DNA of 64,000 bases from positions 42,437 to 106,436 of the forward strand of contig WTXG01000129.1 in assembly GCA_022496185.1 (NCBI GenBank), read 5' to 3'. Made by a program: the position numbers and the translations under genes. Shown here piece after piece: positions 10,689 through 19,518 of this stretch (the first letter of the stretch is position 1; the number at the start of each line of letters is the position of its first letter). A model generated the notes under the pieces. That model was not told the DNA's origin, searched no databases, and saw only the letters and a list, made by a program, of their open reading frames with translations. Source of the DNA: Multifurca ochricompacta. Lineage: Eukaryota > Basidiomycota > Agaricomycetes > Russulales > Russulaceae.

Positions 10689-12002
10689 ATGTCTACTCCC
10701 GTTGGACCTGGTAGCGGAATTGTTAAGCTTCCCTTCCCTCTAAGACCCCGGTCACATGATAACATCCCGGAAGAAGAACGACCTGGTTCCCGATGGCTCG
10801 CCGCCAATGAAGAAGATGTAACCTGGAGTGGTTACTATTGGAAGCTGGATAATATTAACATCCCGATAGAAACAATCTACGGTCTCTGGTTCGAGATCAC
10901 CTACTTTGAACATTTCAATGCCTGGATGGCAATTAAGGTCGCCCGCCCAGAAATGGGCCTCCCATCTAACCCACCGCAGGGACTCACTGTCAACACTTCT
11001 TATGCCACGGCTTTCACTGGCGTAACTGCCGCGCCTACCACGTTTCCAGAACCTCTTACATCACCGACACGAGCTATATCTAGAGACCCAACTGTACCAC
11101 AACCCGCACCCCCAACAACAACCAAATATGAGCGACTTGAGGGGTCGTTCCCGCTTAGATTCAACGGAGATCGCACAAAGACCGAAGACTTCCTCAAAGC
11201 GTTTGACTCTTTCCTCGAGTTAAATGACCGGTCCGAAGTTGCCATCGACAAGGTGAAAAGGAGTCTCTACTTCCTGCAACAACTAGAAGGTCCTCAGGTC
11301 CAGGCCTTCTATAATAACTCGATCGATTTCCTTAAGCGAGCAAAAATTGACAGTAGCCTCATTCCACAGAATACTGACGCTTGGGCAATCATCGAGAGGC
11401 GGTTCCTCGATACATTCTTCGACTTCACAATGAGGGAACAAGCATATGAATCAGTACAGAAATTACGGATGAAGGATGGACACATTGACGAATTCATCGC
11501 CTCCTTCAACATCTTAATTCAACGAGCTGGCCTCCACCCCGACGACCCTAGTACGATGCGTCTCTTCGCCTGGGGACTACAGGGCCACTTAGCAGAAAAA
11601 TGCGTTGAACAACACTCCCCGATGACACTGGAGCAATGGCAAAAGGCAGCACAAACTCAACAACGGAATTTCATTATTGTCCAAGGTCTCCGCAGCAAGA
11701 CAGCACGTCCAACTAATGACCAGCCGTTCTGGCGTCGACCTATAAACAGTCAAACCCAACAATCACGACGAGACCACGACAATACGGATGCTAACACCAT
11801 TCGACGTGCAGTTACCGACGACGACAAAGAACGCTGCAAACGCGAAGGATTGTGTTTCTATTGCATGCGGAAGGGACACCTATCTCGTGACTGCCCTCAG
11901 AAGAAGCCTTGCGTCGCAACTGCAACAACAGTTGACTCCCAGGTAATTGTCCCTACAGCTCAAAATACAACCCAAAGAACTTCGAAGGCGCCCGCGGATA
12001 CA
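10689..12002 (+). pseudogene. Gag of chromovirus A, interrupted by element B1
   Basis: The frame begins at 10689, 40 bases after the LTR, and stays open until the family B LTR starts at 12003. The middle part is the retrotransposon gag capsid domain, with FLDTFFDFTMREQAYESV (about residues 238-255) and LFAWGLQGHLAEKC (about 293-306). The C-terminal CCHC zinc knuckle, CFYCMRKGHLSRDC, is at about 388-401. The remaining C-terminus of gag lies at the other side of the inverted block (minus strand, just left of 22986). Structural protein for virus-like particles; broken by insertion. Confidence 0.85.
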
Positions 12003-12589
12003 TGTTACGACCAGGACCCAGTCCTCCACTTTTCTTTACCCTCCCCAACACGGACCCTTCCCTTCCGCCCACCCTTCACTTCCAGATCACGTCCCCATCC
12101 TGGGACCCCTCACGTGCACTACTTCCTTCCCCGTGACCGTCGTTTGTACATATTTACGCGCTGTTTATACTTGCTTATGCTTTCCTTATCTCCTTATCTC
12201 CTTATCTCTAAGACCGGACACTTACTTAATTCCCTATCAGAAGCTCGGCTCTACGCCCTCCGCTTTCGTATATTTGGGCCCACATGACTCCGATATCTTA
12301 TCATTAGACGCTCATTCGATTACGTATATAAGTCCGCTGTAACTACATTGTAGACCTCAGACTCGACTTATTGAATACATCGGTGCTTGTCTTCTGGACT
12401 CTCCCTTGGACACTCTGACTTGACCCTCTCAGTACTTCTGGTACTTTCCGCTTAACATCGTCTTAGAGTGCAGCCTCTTTGACGTTGACTTCTCATACAC
12501 CACTCAAAGGGGCCCTATTGGTCTCTTATCTGATCACGAACGAACGCTGTCACACAAGTTGTGTGGAACGTCCCGCACCGGACGTAACA
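12003..12589 (+). repeat. 5' LTR of chromovirus B1
   Basis: 587 bp, TGTTACGACCAGG…GGACGTAACA. The Pol II promoter has TATATAAG at 12325-12332, and the motif AGACTCGACTT at 12359-12369 lies 34 nt after the TATA start. It carries two or three private substitutions relative to the other B LTRs (near 12440-12452). Confidence 0.95.
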
Positions 12590-12591
12590 TC

Positions 12592-12602
12592 AAGTCGAGT
12601 CT
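12592..12602 (+). promoter_or_regulatory. Self-primer binding site of chromovirus B1
   Basis: AAGTCGAGTCT, two bases after the LTR end, is the exact 11-nt reverse complement of AGACTCGACTT at 12359-12369, the predicted 5' end of the transcript. In Tf1 of fission yeast the first 11 nt of the mRNA fold back and prime reverse transcription, so the same mechanism is inferred here. Confidence 0.75.
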
Positions 12603-12611
12603 CTTCCCAAA

Positions 12612-14123
12612 GTGGCTTCTTCCAGCCGAAGTCAAACCTTGTTCAAAGAAGAACTCATCGAACGCAGAGACGAGAATAATCTTTCACAACAGACACTTGG
12701 CTCTGCCGTCTGGAAAGACTTTGAGTCCGAGTTTGGATACTACGTCTATCACGACGGAAGATACCAACCGGTAGAATACGACGAAGAGAAAAGAGTCTGG
12801 TATCATATCCGATACTCGGAACGACGACACTCTTGGGTCACCACAGGACCCGCTCCGTTGGAATTTGGATTAGGACCGTGGAGGGAGAACCCCCCGGCCA
12901 TTGTTACCGACTCTGAAGAAGAGTACATAGAACCAGACCAGAACGACGACGCACCAGTATTAGCTCTTGCTACCCAGGTTGCACCGGAGATTGCTACGAT
13001 CAGAGCCCCTGCATTAGCAACTCCCCAGATATCTATACGATCCACCGACACCATCCATCCAACCACCATGTCCACAATCGCTGCACAACTCCCTGATCCT
13101 ACCCCGAACCCGCCTCCCCTTCCTACCACAATTGTCCCAAACATTCCACCACCATCGGGACGACTCTCGGGAGTAATGCCCCAGACATTTACGGGAGATC
13201 GCTCCCAAAGCAAGAAGTTTATTCTGGAATTTACTACCTTCCAGAACTTCAACCATGATGTCCCACAGATGGTCAACCCGTTCCAAAGAGCCAACCTCTT
13301 TCTGTCACTTATCAGAGGAGAAGCTGTGGATGATTGGACAATGGAGCAGTTGGAGTGGTTAAATGAGCAAGTAGCATCTGGGCGACGAACCACAAGTCCC
13401 GGACTGTGGGAAACAGTCGCCCAGCGATTCAAAGACGCCTTTACAGACGGACAGGCGAAGCAGAAAGCTGCTAGGGAACTAAAAACACTGAAAATGGAAA
13501 GAGGGGATTTGGATGCATACGTCGCCAAATTCCGCAGCCTAGCCAATCGCGCCGGGTATGACACCGATGAAGAGGCTACATTGGACCTCTTCTCGCAAGG
13601 ACTCCCCAACCCCCTGGTAAAGAACATAATCCAGTTCCACCACCCACATACCTGGGACGACTGGGTAGATGCTGCACGTCGGCAGCAACAAGATTACCTC
13701 GACTTTCAGACAAGGTTTGGGGTTGACACAAAGAAAGGGAAAACAAGGGACCAGTGGAAAGCAGCCTTCGGAGTGAAATCACCAGGACACGCTCCAACAT
13801 GGGACCCAAACGCCATGGATACTTCGGCGGACAGAACCCGTGTCCGTGCCACACTCACAGAAGATGAACGACAGACCCTGATGAAGGAGGGGAGATGTTT
13901 CCGCTGCAAAGCCCAAGGACACATGTCCCGAGATTGCCCAAAGAAGGGAGCACGTGTAGCCGAAGCCACTACCACCTCGGTCCCTGTTACCAATAACCCA
14001 ACCACTGTCGACAAACGCACCAAAGAGGAAAAGGCCCATGACATATGGGCAAATATGATGAAAGAAAGCGAAGAAGTGCGGGCTATTCTAGTGGAGAAGG
14101 CGTTTGCCAAAAAGGATTTTTGA
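12612..14123 (+). CDS. Gag of chromovirus B1 (503 aa)
   Basis: Structural capsid/nucleocapsid protein. An N-terminal segment (about residues 30-90) resembles that of gag A (WYHIRYSERRHSW). A Pro-rich linker follows. The gag capsid domain spans about residues 185-345 (TFTGDRSQSKKFILEF, then LDLFSQGLPNPLVKNII), and one CCHC knuckle, CFRCKAQGHMSRDC, is at about 429-442. The start was chosen because the frame opens 22 bases after the LTR. The frame ends in AAAAAGGATTTTTGA. The pol frame overlaps in the -1 register, so pol is probably made by frameshifting in this run. It is identical to the gag of the second copy except one Arg/Cys change near residue 418. Confidence 0.95.
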   Translation: MASSSRSQTLFKEELIERRDENNLSQQTLGSAVWKDFESEFGYYVYHDGRYQPVEYDEEKRVWYHIRYSERRHSWVTTGPAPLEFGLGPWRENPPAIVTDSEEEYIEPDQNDDAPVLALATQVAPEIATIRAPALATPQISIRSTDTIHPTTMSTIAAQLPDPTPNPPPLPTTIVPNIPPPSGRLSGVMPQTFTGDRSQSKKFILEFTTFQNFNHDVPQMVNPFQRANLFLSLIRGEAVDDWTMEQLEWLNEQVASGRRTTSPGLWETVAQRFKDAFTDGQAKQKAARELKTLKMERGDLDAYVAKFRSLANRAGYDTDEEATLDLFSQGLPNPLVKNIIQFHHPHTWDDWVDAARRQQQDYLDFQTRFGVDTKKGKTRDQWKAAFGVKSPGHAPTWDPNAMDTSADRTRVRATLTEDERQTLMKEGRCFRCKAQGHMSRDCPKKGARVAEATTTSVPVTNNPTTVDKRTKEEKAHDIWANMMKESEEVRAILVEKAFAKKDF

Positions 14124-17100
14124 TTGGCTCAACCCCATCGGCCTGGGCAAGAGCGTTACATGTAACTTCTGTGTACACTAGTCGATTCAAATCGTTGAAA
14201 ATACCAGTACATTTTGAAACTACACAGAAGACGGCCGACCGAGACATCCTGGTGGACTCTGGAGCCACGGATAACTTCATCAGCCAGCGACTTGTAAAAG
14301 TCCTGGGGTTAGGGACACTTATGCTCCCTCAAGAAAAAAACATCTGGAATATAGATGGGACAGCCAACAAAGCCGGAAGAATCACACACTACACCGACCT
14401 AAATGTACAAGTCGGAGAAACCACGAAGACAATTCGTTTCCTCGTCACCGACCTTGGTGCTGAAGATCTTATCCTGGGTTACCCCTGGCTTGCGGCCTTT
14501 GAGCTGAAGATAAACTGGACGGATGCGACCATGAGCAAAGAGTTCTACCCTGTCGTCGTCACATCCCTAGGGTATGACTATGCTGTACGACATCCTACCA
14601 TCCGAGCCATTGTTATGGGAGAGCAAGCCACATGGGACGACCTAGAGCCTAGTGATCAAGTATACTGCTATACGACGAAGGCTTCTGAGTTGGCACAGAA
14701 AGCGATGGAAGGACAGGAGGCCAAAACCTTTGAAAATACTGTCCCCAAAGAGTACCAACGACACTATAAGGTATTCTCTGAGGAGGAATCTCAACGATTC
14801 CCACCTTCACGACCCTGGGACCACGCCATCGACTTCATGCCAGACACCCCCCCTGCTATCGACTGTAAAATCTATCCCCTGTCACAAAAAGAACAGGAGG
14901 CGTTGACCGCCTTTCTGGAAGAACATCTCGCTAAAGGTTACATCCGCCCGTCGAAATCACCCTATGCGTCACCCTTCTTCTTCATCAAAAAGAAGGATGG
15001 CAAACTACGCCCAGTACAGGATTACCGGAGAATCAATGCCTACACGATCCGAAATAACTATCCTCTTCCACTCATACCAGAACTCATCGATACAATGAGA
15101 GGCAAGGCGTTGTTCTCGAAAATGGACATCCGTTGGGGTTACAACAACATACGCATTCGCGAGGGGGATCAGGAGAAAGCCGCATTCAAGACTAATCAAG
15201 GGCTTTTTGAACCTAACGTCATGTTTTTTGGACTGACCAACTCACCGGCAACATTCCAAGCGATGATGAACCACATATTCCGAGAGCTCATACTAACCGG
15301 AGAAGTGGTTGTCTATATGGATGATATCTTAGTTGCGACTAAAGACGATCTCTCTCACCATCGAGCCCGTGTCCATCAGGTCTTGGATATCTTACACGAC
15401 CATGACCTCTACTTAAAACCGGCAAAATGCTCCTTTGAACAGAAAAGCGTCGAGTACCTGGGGGTTATACTCGAGGGAGGGCGTGTACGCATGGACCCAG
15501 TTAAGGTACAGGGAATTAGGGAATGGCCGACACCCACGAGCATCAAAGATGTCAGATCCTTTATTGGGTTCTGTAACTTTTATCGGCGTTTTGTCAAAGG
15601 ATTCTCGGGAATCGCTCGCCCACTGAACGACCTTCTAAAAAAGGATATGCCATGGCACTGGGATGCACCCCAACAGGAAGCGTTCGAGCAAATTAAAGGC
15701 ATCGTAGGAGCAGAACCAGTACTCATCCAACCAGATCTAAACCAACCCTTCGAACTGGAAGTAGACGCTTCCCACTTTGCGAACGGAGCTGTACTGTATC
15801 AACGTAACGACGCACAAATTCTGCACCCAGTAGCATATTACTCAGAGACCTTCTCTCCCGCCGAACGGAATTACGACATTTGGGATAGAGAGCTGCTTGC
15901 CATTGTCAAAGCCCTACGTCACTGGCGACCCTATCTGGCTGGCGCCTCTCACAAAACTGTTATCCACACGGACCATTCCAACCTTCTATATTGGAAAGAA
16001 CCTCACAAAATCAGCCGACGCGTGGCACGAGAAGTTCTAGAGCTCGAAGAATATAACTTCACTTTGAAACATATTGCGGGAAGCCGTAATGCACGAGCAG
16101 ATGCATTATCGCGCAGACCAGACATGCACACGGGAGAGGACGACAATAATAACATCGTAGTCCTCCCGGAAGAAGTGTTCGCACGAACTGCGATAGTCAG
16201 CCTCCATGATATGGATCTATGGGCACAGGTCTCACAGAATATGAACCAAGAACTCTGCCGATCATGGGCCAATGCACACAACCTAAAAGAAATTAACGGC
16301 CTATGGTGGAAAGACGGAGATCGACTCGTTGTCACCGGTGGCGACAACATTAAGAGGGGGGTGATCCATTTTCACCACGACCTTCCCTCTGCTGGCCACC
16401 CCGGCATCACCAATACCTACACCCTCGCTAAACGAGATTACTGGTGGCCCAACATGAAACGAGACGTCGAAGACTATGTGAAAGGATGCGCTGCATGTCA
16501 GGCAAACAAGGTCAACACCCACCCAACAGTCCCACCAATATACCCCATCACACCCACCGCATCGACCCCATTCCAGACCATCGCTATGGATTTTATAGTC
16601 AAACTCCCTGAGTCACAAGGGTTCGACTCTATCCTCACGATCACCGATCATGACTGTTCGAAGGCAGCCCTTTTCATACCGTGCAAAGAAACTATCACTG
16701 CCGAAGGAGTGGCGAAACTATACCTTGATCATGTTTACCGCCACTACGGACTCCCCCAGAAGGTCATCTCCGATCGAGATACTCGGTTCACATCGACATT
16801 CGCACGAGCCCTGTGCAAAACATTAAACATCACACAAAATATATCCACAGCATACCACCCACAGACTGACGGACAGTCGGAACGAACCAATCAATGGTTA
16901 GAACAGTATCTGCGGTTCTGGTGTAATAGACGACAAGATGATTGGGCCCAATGGCTCTCCACGGCAGAGTTCGCTCACAACTCCTGGCCCAATGGGACGA
17001 CAAAGACTACTCCATTTTCCCTTATCATGGGCTGGACCCCACGAACCACATGGGTAGATAAGCCCACTAATGTGCCATCCGTAACCCAACGTATCGACCA

Positions 17101-17626
17101 ATGGAAGGAACTACAACAATCGGCCAATGAGAATCTACTGAAGGCGCAAAAGCTCCTATCAGCACTGCCTCATAAATTCACACCTTATCAAGCCAATGAT
17201 TGGGTCTGGCTCGAAGGGAAGAACATTCACACGTCACATCCCTCGGCTAAGTTAGCACCCCGACGTCACGGACCTTTCCAAATCAGGAGGAAACTGTCGG
17301 ACATTTCATATGAACTTAAACTCCCTGAGAAATGGAAGATCCATCCAGTCTTCCATGCACGGCTGCTGACTCCGTACAAGGAAACTTCCATGCACGGTGA
17401 AAACTTCCCAAGACCACCACCTGACCTCGTTGATGGAGAAGCGGAGTGGGAAGTGGATCGCATACTGGACTCATCCCGAAGAGGCCGAGGGCGCAAGTTA
17501 CATTACTTGATCAAGTGGAAAGGGTTCCCAGACTCTGACAGTTCGTGGGAGCCTGCCGGGAATATCTTTGCCCCGGCCCTTATCACGGAGTTCCATTTAC
17601 AACATCCCCAAGCGCCCAGAACATAG
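14045..17626 (+). CDS. Pol polyprotein of chromovirus B1: protease, RT, RNase H, integrase, chromodomain
   Basis: Open frame with the first Met at 14045; the true N-terminus is probably set by a -1 shift close to the gag stop at 14121. Domains by residue from that Met: aspartic protease with DSGAT at about 71-75, reverse transcriptase with YMDD at about 424, RNase H (EVDASH near 573, TDHSN near 645), and integrase zinc finger HHCC (H from about 776, ending CAACQ near 820). Integrase catalytic DDE follows (MDF near 848, SDRDTRF near 908, Glu in QSERTNQWLEQ near 943). Then come a GPF-type module (PRRHGPFQI) near 1072 and a chromodomain (EVDRIL…LIKWKGFPDSDSSWEP) at about 1135-1175. All catalytic residues are present with no stop, so this copy may be active. 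The chromodomain suggests targeting to modified histones. Confidence 0.95.
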   Translation: MGKYDERKRRSAGYSSGEGVCQKGFLIGSTPSAWARALHVTSVYTSRFKSLKIPVHFETTQKTADRDILVDSGATDNFISQRLVKVLGLGTLMLPQEKNIWNIDGTANKAGRITHYTDLNVQVGETTKTIRFLVTDLGAEDLILGYPWLAAFELKINWTDATMSKEFYPVVVTSLGYDYAVRHPTIRAIVMGEQATWDDLEPSDQVYCYTTKASELAQKAMEGQEAKTFENTVPKEYQRHYKVFSEEESQRFPPSRPWDHAIDFMPDTPPAIDCKIYPLSQKEQEALTAFLEEHLAKGYIRPSKSPYASPFFFIKKKDGKLRPVQDYRRINAYTIRNNYPLPLIPELIDTMRGKALFSKMDIRWGYNNIRIREGDQEKAAFKTNQGLFEPNVMFFGLTNSPATFQAMMNHIFRELILTGEVVVYMDDILVATKDDLSHHRARVHQVLDILHDHDLYLKPAKCSFEQKSVEYLGVILEGGRVRMDPVKVQGIREWPTPTSIKDVRSFIGFCNFYRRFVKGFSGIARPLNDLLKKDMPWHWDAPQQEAFEQIKGIVGAEPVLIQPDLNQPFELEVDASHFANGAVLYQRNDAQILHPVAYYSETFSPAERNYDIWDRELLAIVKALRHWRPYLAGASHKTVIHTDHSNLLYWKEPHKISRRVAREVLELEEYNFTLKHIAGSRNARADALSRRPDMHTGEDDNNNIVVLPEEVFARTAIVSLHDMDLWAQVSQNMNQELCRSWANAHNLKEINGLWWKDGDRLVVTGGDNIKRGVIHFHHDLPSAGHPGITNTYTLAKRDYWWPNMKRDVEDYVKGCAACQANKVNTHPTVPPIYPITPTASTPFQTIAMDFIVKLPESQGFDSILTITDHDCSKAALFIPCKETITAEGVAKLYLDHVYRHYGLPQKVISDRDTRFTSTFARALCKTLNITQNISTAYHPQTDGQSERTNQWLEQYLRFWCNRRQDDWAQWLSTAEFAHNSWPNGTTKTTPFSLIMGWTPRTTWVDKPTNVPSVTQRIDQWKELQQSANENLLKAQKLLSALPHKFTPYQANDWVWLEGKNIHTSHPSAKLAPRRHGPFQIRRKLSDISYELKLPEKWKIHPVFHARLLTPYKETSMHGENFPRPPPDLVDGEAEWEVDRILDSSRRGRGRKLHYLIKWKGFPDSDSSWEPAGNIFAPALITEFHLQHPQAPRT

Positions 17627-17706
17627 TTAAAAGAGTTGATTCTCAGCCCTAGACGGACCCCCCCAGAATCACACTTTACCAGTAACATTCTATCACCCAT
17701 TCAAAC

Positions 17707-18900
17707 ATGTCCTCTTCCTTCATCGCTGCCTCCGCTGCCATTGACGCCTTCGCTGCCACTACTGTGGTTGTGGAAGCTTTCCCGTCCGCTCACCCCTCCA
17801 CTCGTCCCTCCTCTCCTATCGACTACGAAGCCGCAGAAGAGCGAGTTAAAAACCAGTCACCAAACCCCAACAACGACTTTGACCACTCCGAAGAACCACA
17901 CCCGAATGACCTAGTCGGCATGGAACAGGATGACGACGTTCCCGAATTCCCCTTCTTCACCAATAATCCCAACTCTTCTATGTACTTCCCGCTTGAGATC
18001 ACAATGGCTGATGGAACAAAAGAGATAGCTAAGTACATCTTTTACACCAATGGAGGGATGGACGTCGCAGGCTGTATGAAGAAAGACGGGCCCGTTTACG
18101 GGGCCCCCGTCTATTTGGAGGAGCGGTACACTGGGCGTCTCCACCACACGATGAGTGACGAACAGCTGGGACATCTCGCGACTGACGACCCCCGAGCGTT
18201 TGCGATTGACGAGGTGTTGAACGATATGCGCCTCCCGCGTCTCAAGGCTGAAGTAATGAGACTGCGGAAGACCCTTACGTTGCGTACGACGTTGAACACC
18301 CAGTACAAAGAGTATGCGAAACAAATGACGAGGCTCACAAGAGGGATGTTCCAAGTGGAACAAGAGTTAACGGAGATCCGGAAAAGATTAGAGAAGGGGG
18401 ATGCGTACCAAACCATCGCGGAAAGGTACGCAGATACTTATGCGCGGCCCCTTCCACCACGATCACTAGGAGCGGCACCACAACTGCTGCCAAACCGGTT
18501 TGAGATGCCGCGACTGCATGAAAACCCCCGAGGCGAGACATGCTGGCGATGTGACAGCAAATATCACATCAGCTGGAACTGCCCCCTTAATCGCAAGTGG
18601 TGTCGTCATTGCCGCAGCAACCTACACTGGAGCCGGTTCTGCATCTTCCGCCGTATGGGGGTTACCCCGACAATTGTCAACCCTTCGGGGTGGTGTGGTA
18701 AATGCCTACGCCACAATGCAGGTCATTGCGAACTAGACTGCCCAGTCTATGACATGTGCCCCCAGTGTGGACGACGCGGCCCGTATGGCTTCCTACGCAC
18801 ACACCAATGCGCGGCTGACGAGACGTATACCATGGAGGACCGAAACTTAGCAGATGACTATGTGGACCTGGTGCAGGATGATGACGGTGCGCGTTTCTAG
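17707..18900 (+). CDS. Third ORF of chromovirus B1: coiled-coil and multiple zinc-knuckle protein, unknown function
   Basis: 397 residues between the pol stop and the polypurine tract, where most gypsy elements have nothing or an envelope gene. There is no signal peptide or membrane segment, so it is not envelope-like. The N-terminus is low-complexity and acidic. A central segment (about 175-235) is strongly charged with a heptad-like pattern. The C-terminus has two canonical CX2CX4HX4C knuckles (CWRCDSKYHISWNC at about 279-292; CRHCRSNLHWSRFC at about 299-312) and two further Cys/His clusters (CGKC…CELDC and CPQC…THQC). Knuckles imply nucleic-acid binding; a nucleocapsid-like, chaperone or RNA-packaging role is inference. 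The second copy encodes the same product, so the frame is under recent maintenance or is simply young. Confidence 0.85.
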   Translation: MSSSFIAASAAIDAFAATTVVVEAFPSAHPSTRPSSPIDYEAAEERVKNQSPNPNNDFDHSEEPHPNDLVGMEQDDDVPEFPFFTNNPNSSMYFPLEITMADGTKEIAKYIFYTNGGMDVAGCMKKDGPVYGAPVYLEERYTGRLHHTMSDEQLGHLATDDPRAFAIDEVLNDMRLPRLKAEVMRLRKTLTLRTTLNTQYKEYAKQMTRLTRGMFQVEQELTEIRKRLEKGDAYQTIAERYADTYARPLPPRSLGAAPQLLPNRFEMPRLHENPRGETCWRCDSKYHISWNCPLNRKWCRHCRSNLHWSRFCIFRRMGVTPTIVNPSGWCGKCLRHNAGHCELDCPVYDMCPQCGRRGPYGFLRTHQCAADETYTMEDRNLADDYVDLVQDDDGARF

Positions 18901-18916
18901 CTGGGTCAGCTCGAAC

Positions 18917-18931
18917 CAGAAAGGGGGGTGA
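18917..18931 (+). promoter_or_regulatory. Polypurine tract of chromovirus B1
   Basis: CAGAAAGGGGGGTGA directly before the 3' LTR, the expected plus-strand priming site. Confidence 0.8.
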
Positions 18932-19518
18932 TGTTACGACCAGGACCCAGTCCTCCACTTTTCTTTACCCTCCCCAACACGGACCCTTCCCTTCCGCCCA
19001 CCCTTCACTTCCAGATCACGTCCCCATCCTGGGACCCCTCACGTGCACTACTTCCTTCCCCGTGACCGTCGTTTGTACATATTTACGCGCTGTTTATACT
19101 TGCTTATGCTTTCCTTATCTCCTTATCTCCTTATCTCTAAGACCGGACACTTACTTAATTCCCTATCAGAAGCTCGGCTCTACGCCCTCCGCTTTCGTAT
19201 ATTTGGGCCCACATGACTCCGATATCTTATCATTAGACGCTCATTCGATTACGTATATAAGTCCGCTGTAACTACATTGTAGACCTCAGACTCGACTTAT
19301 TGAATACATCGGTGCTTGTCTTCTGGACTCTCCCTTGGACGCTCTGACTCGACCCTCTCAGTACTTCTGGTACTTTCCGCTTAACATCGTCTTAGAGTGC
19401 AGCCTCTTTGACGTTGACTTCTCATACACCACTCAAAGGGGCCCTATTGGTCTCTTATCTGATCACGAACGAACGCTGTCACACAAGTTGTGTGGAACGT
19501 CCCGCACCAGACGTAACA
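18932..19518 (+). repeat. 3' LTR of chromovirus B1
   Basis: 587 bp, nearly identical to the other three B LTRs. A private G-to-A change gives CCGCACCAGACG near its end. Followed by TTACG (19519-19523), the complement of the CGTAA found at 30502-30506. Confidence 0.95.

Larger units (their letters stand above)
12003..19518 (+). mobile_element. Chromovirus B1 (Ty3/gypsy, Tf1/sushi-like), complete copy
   Basis: 7516 bp with 587-bp LTRs (12003-12589, 18932-19518) that differ at about three positions. Gene order is LTR, self-primer site, gag, pol (protease, RT, RNase H, integrase, chromodomain), a third zinc-knuckle ORF, polypurine tract, LTR. All three ORFs are open. The two flanking pentamers do not match each other (ATACA left, TTACG right). 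They match the flanks of the second copy in inverse orientation, which is the sign of an inversion after insertion. Confidence 0.95.

Noticed and set aside
17911..18416. Open frames antisense to the third ORF of B1
   Set aside because: Shadows of the zinc-knuckle gene; no start context, domain or conservation beyond the overlap.
17707..18900. Third ORF as an envelope gene
   Set aside because: Right position, but no signal peptide, no transmembrane helix and a zinc-knuckle composition.
19062..19271. 69-residue frame inside the B LTRs, also in the other LTR copies
   Set aside because: Conserved only because the LTRs are near-identical. It overlaps promoter and transcript-start signals and has no protein features.
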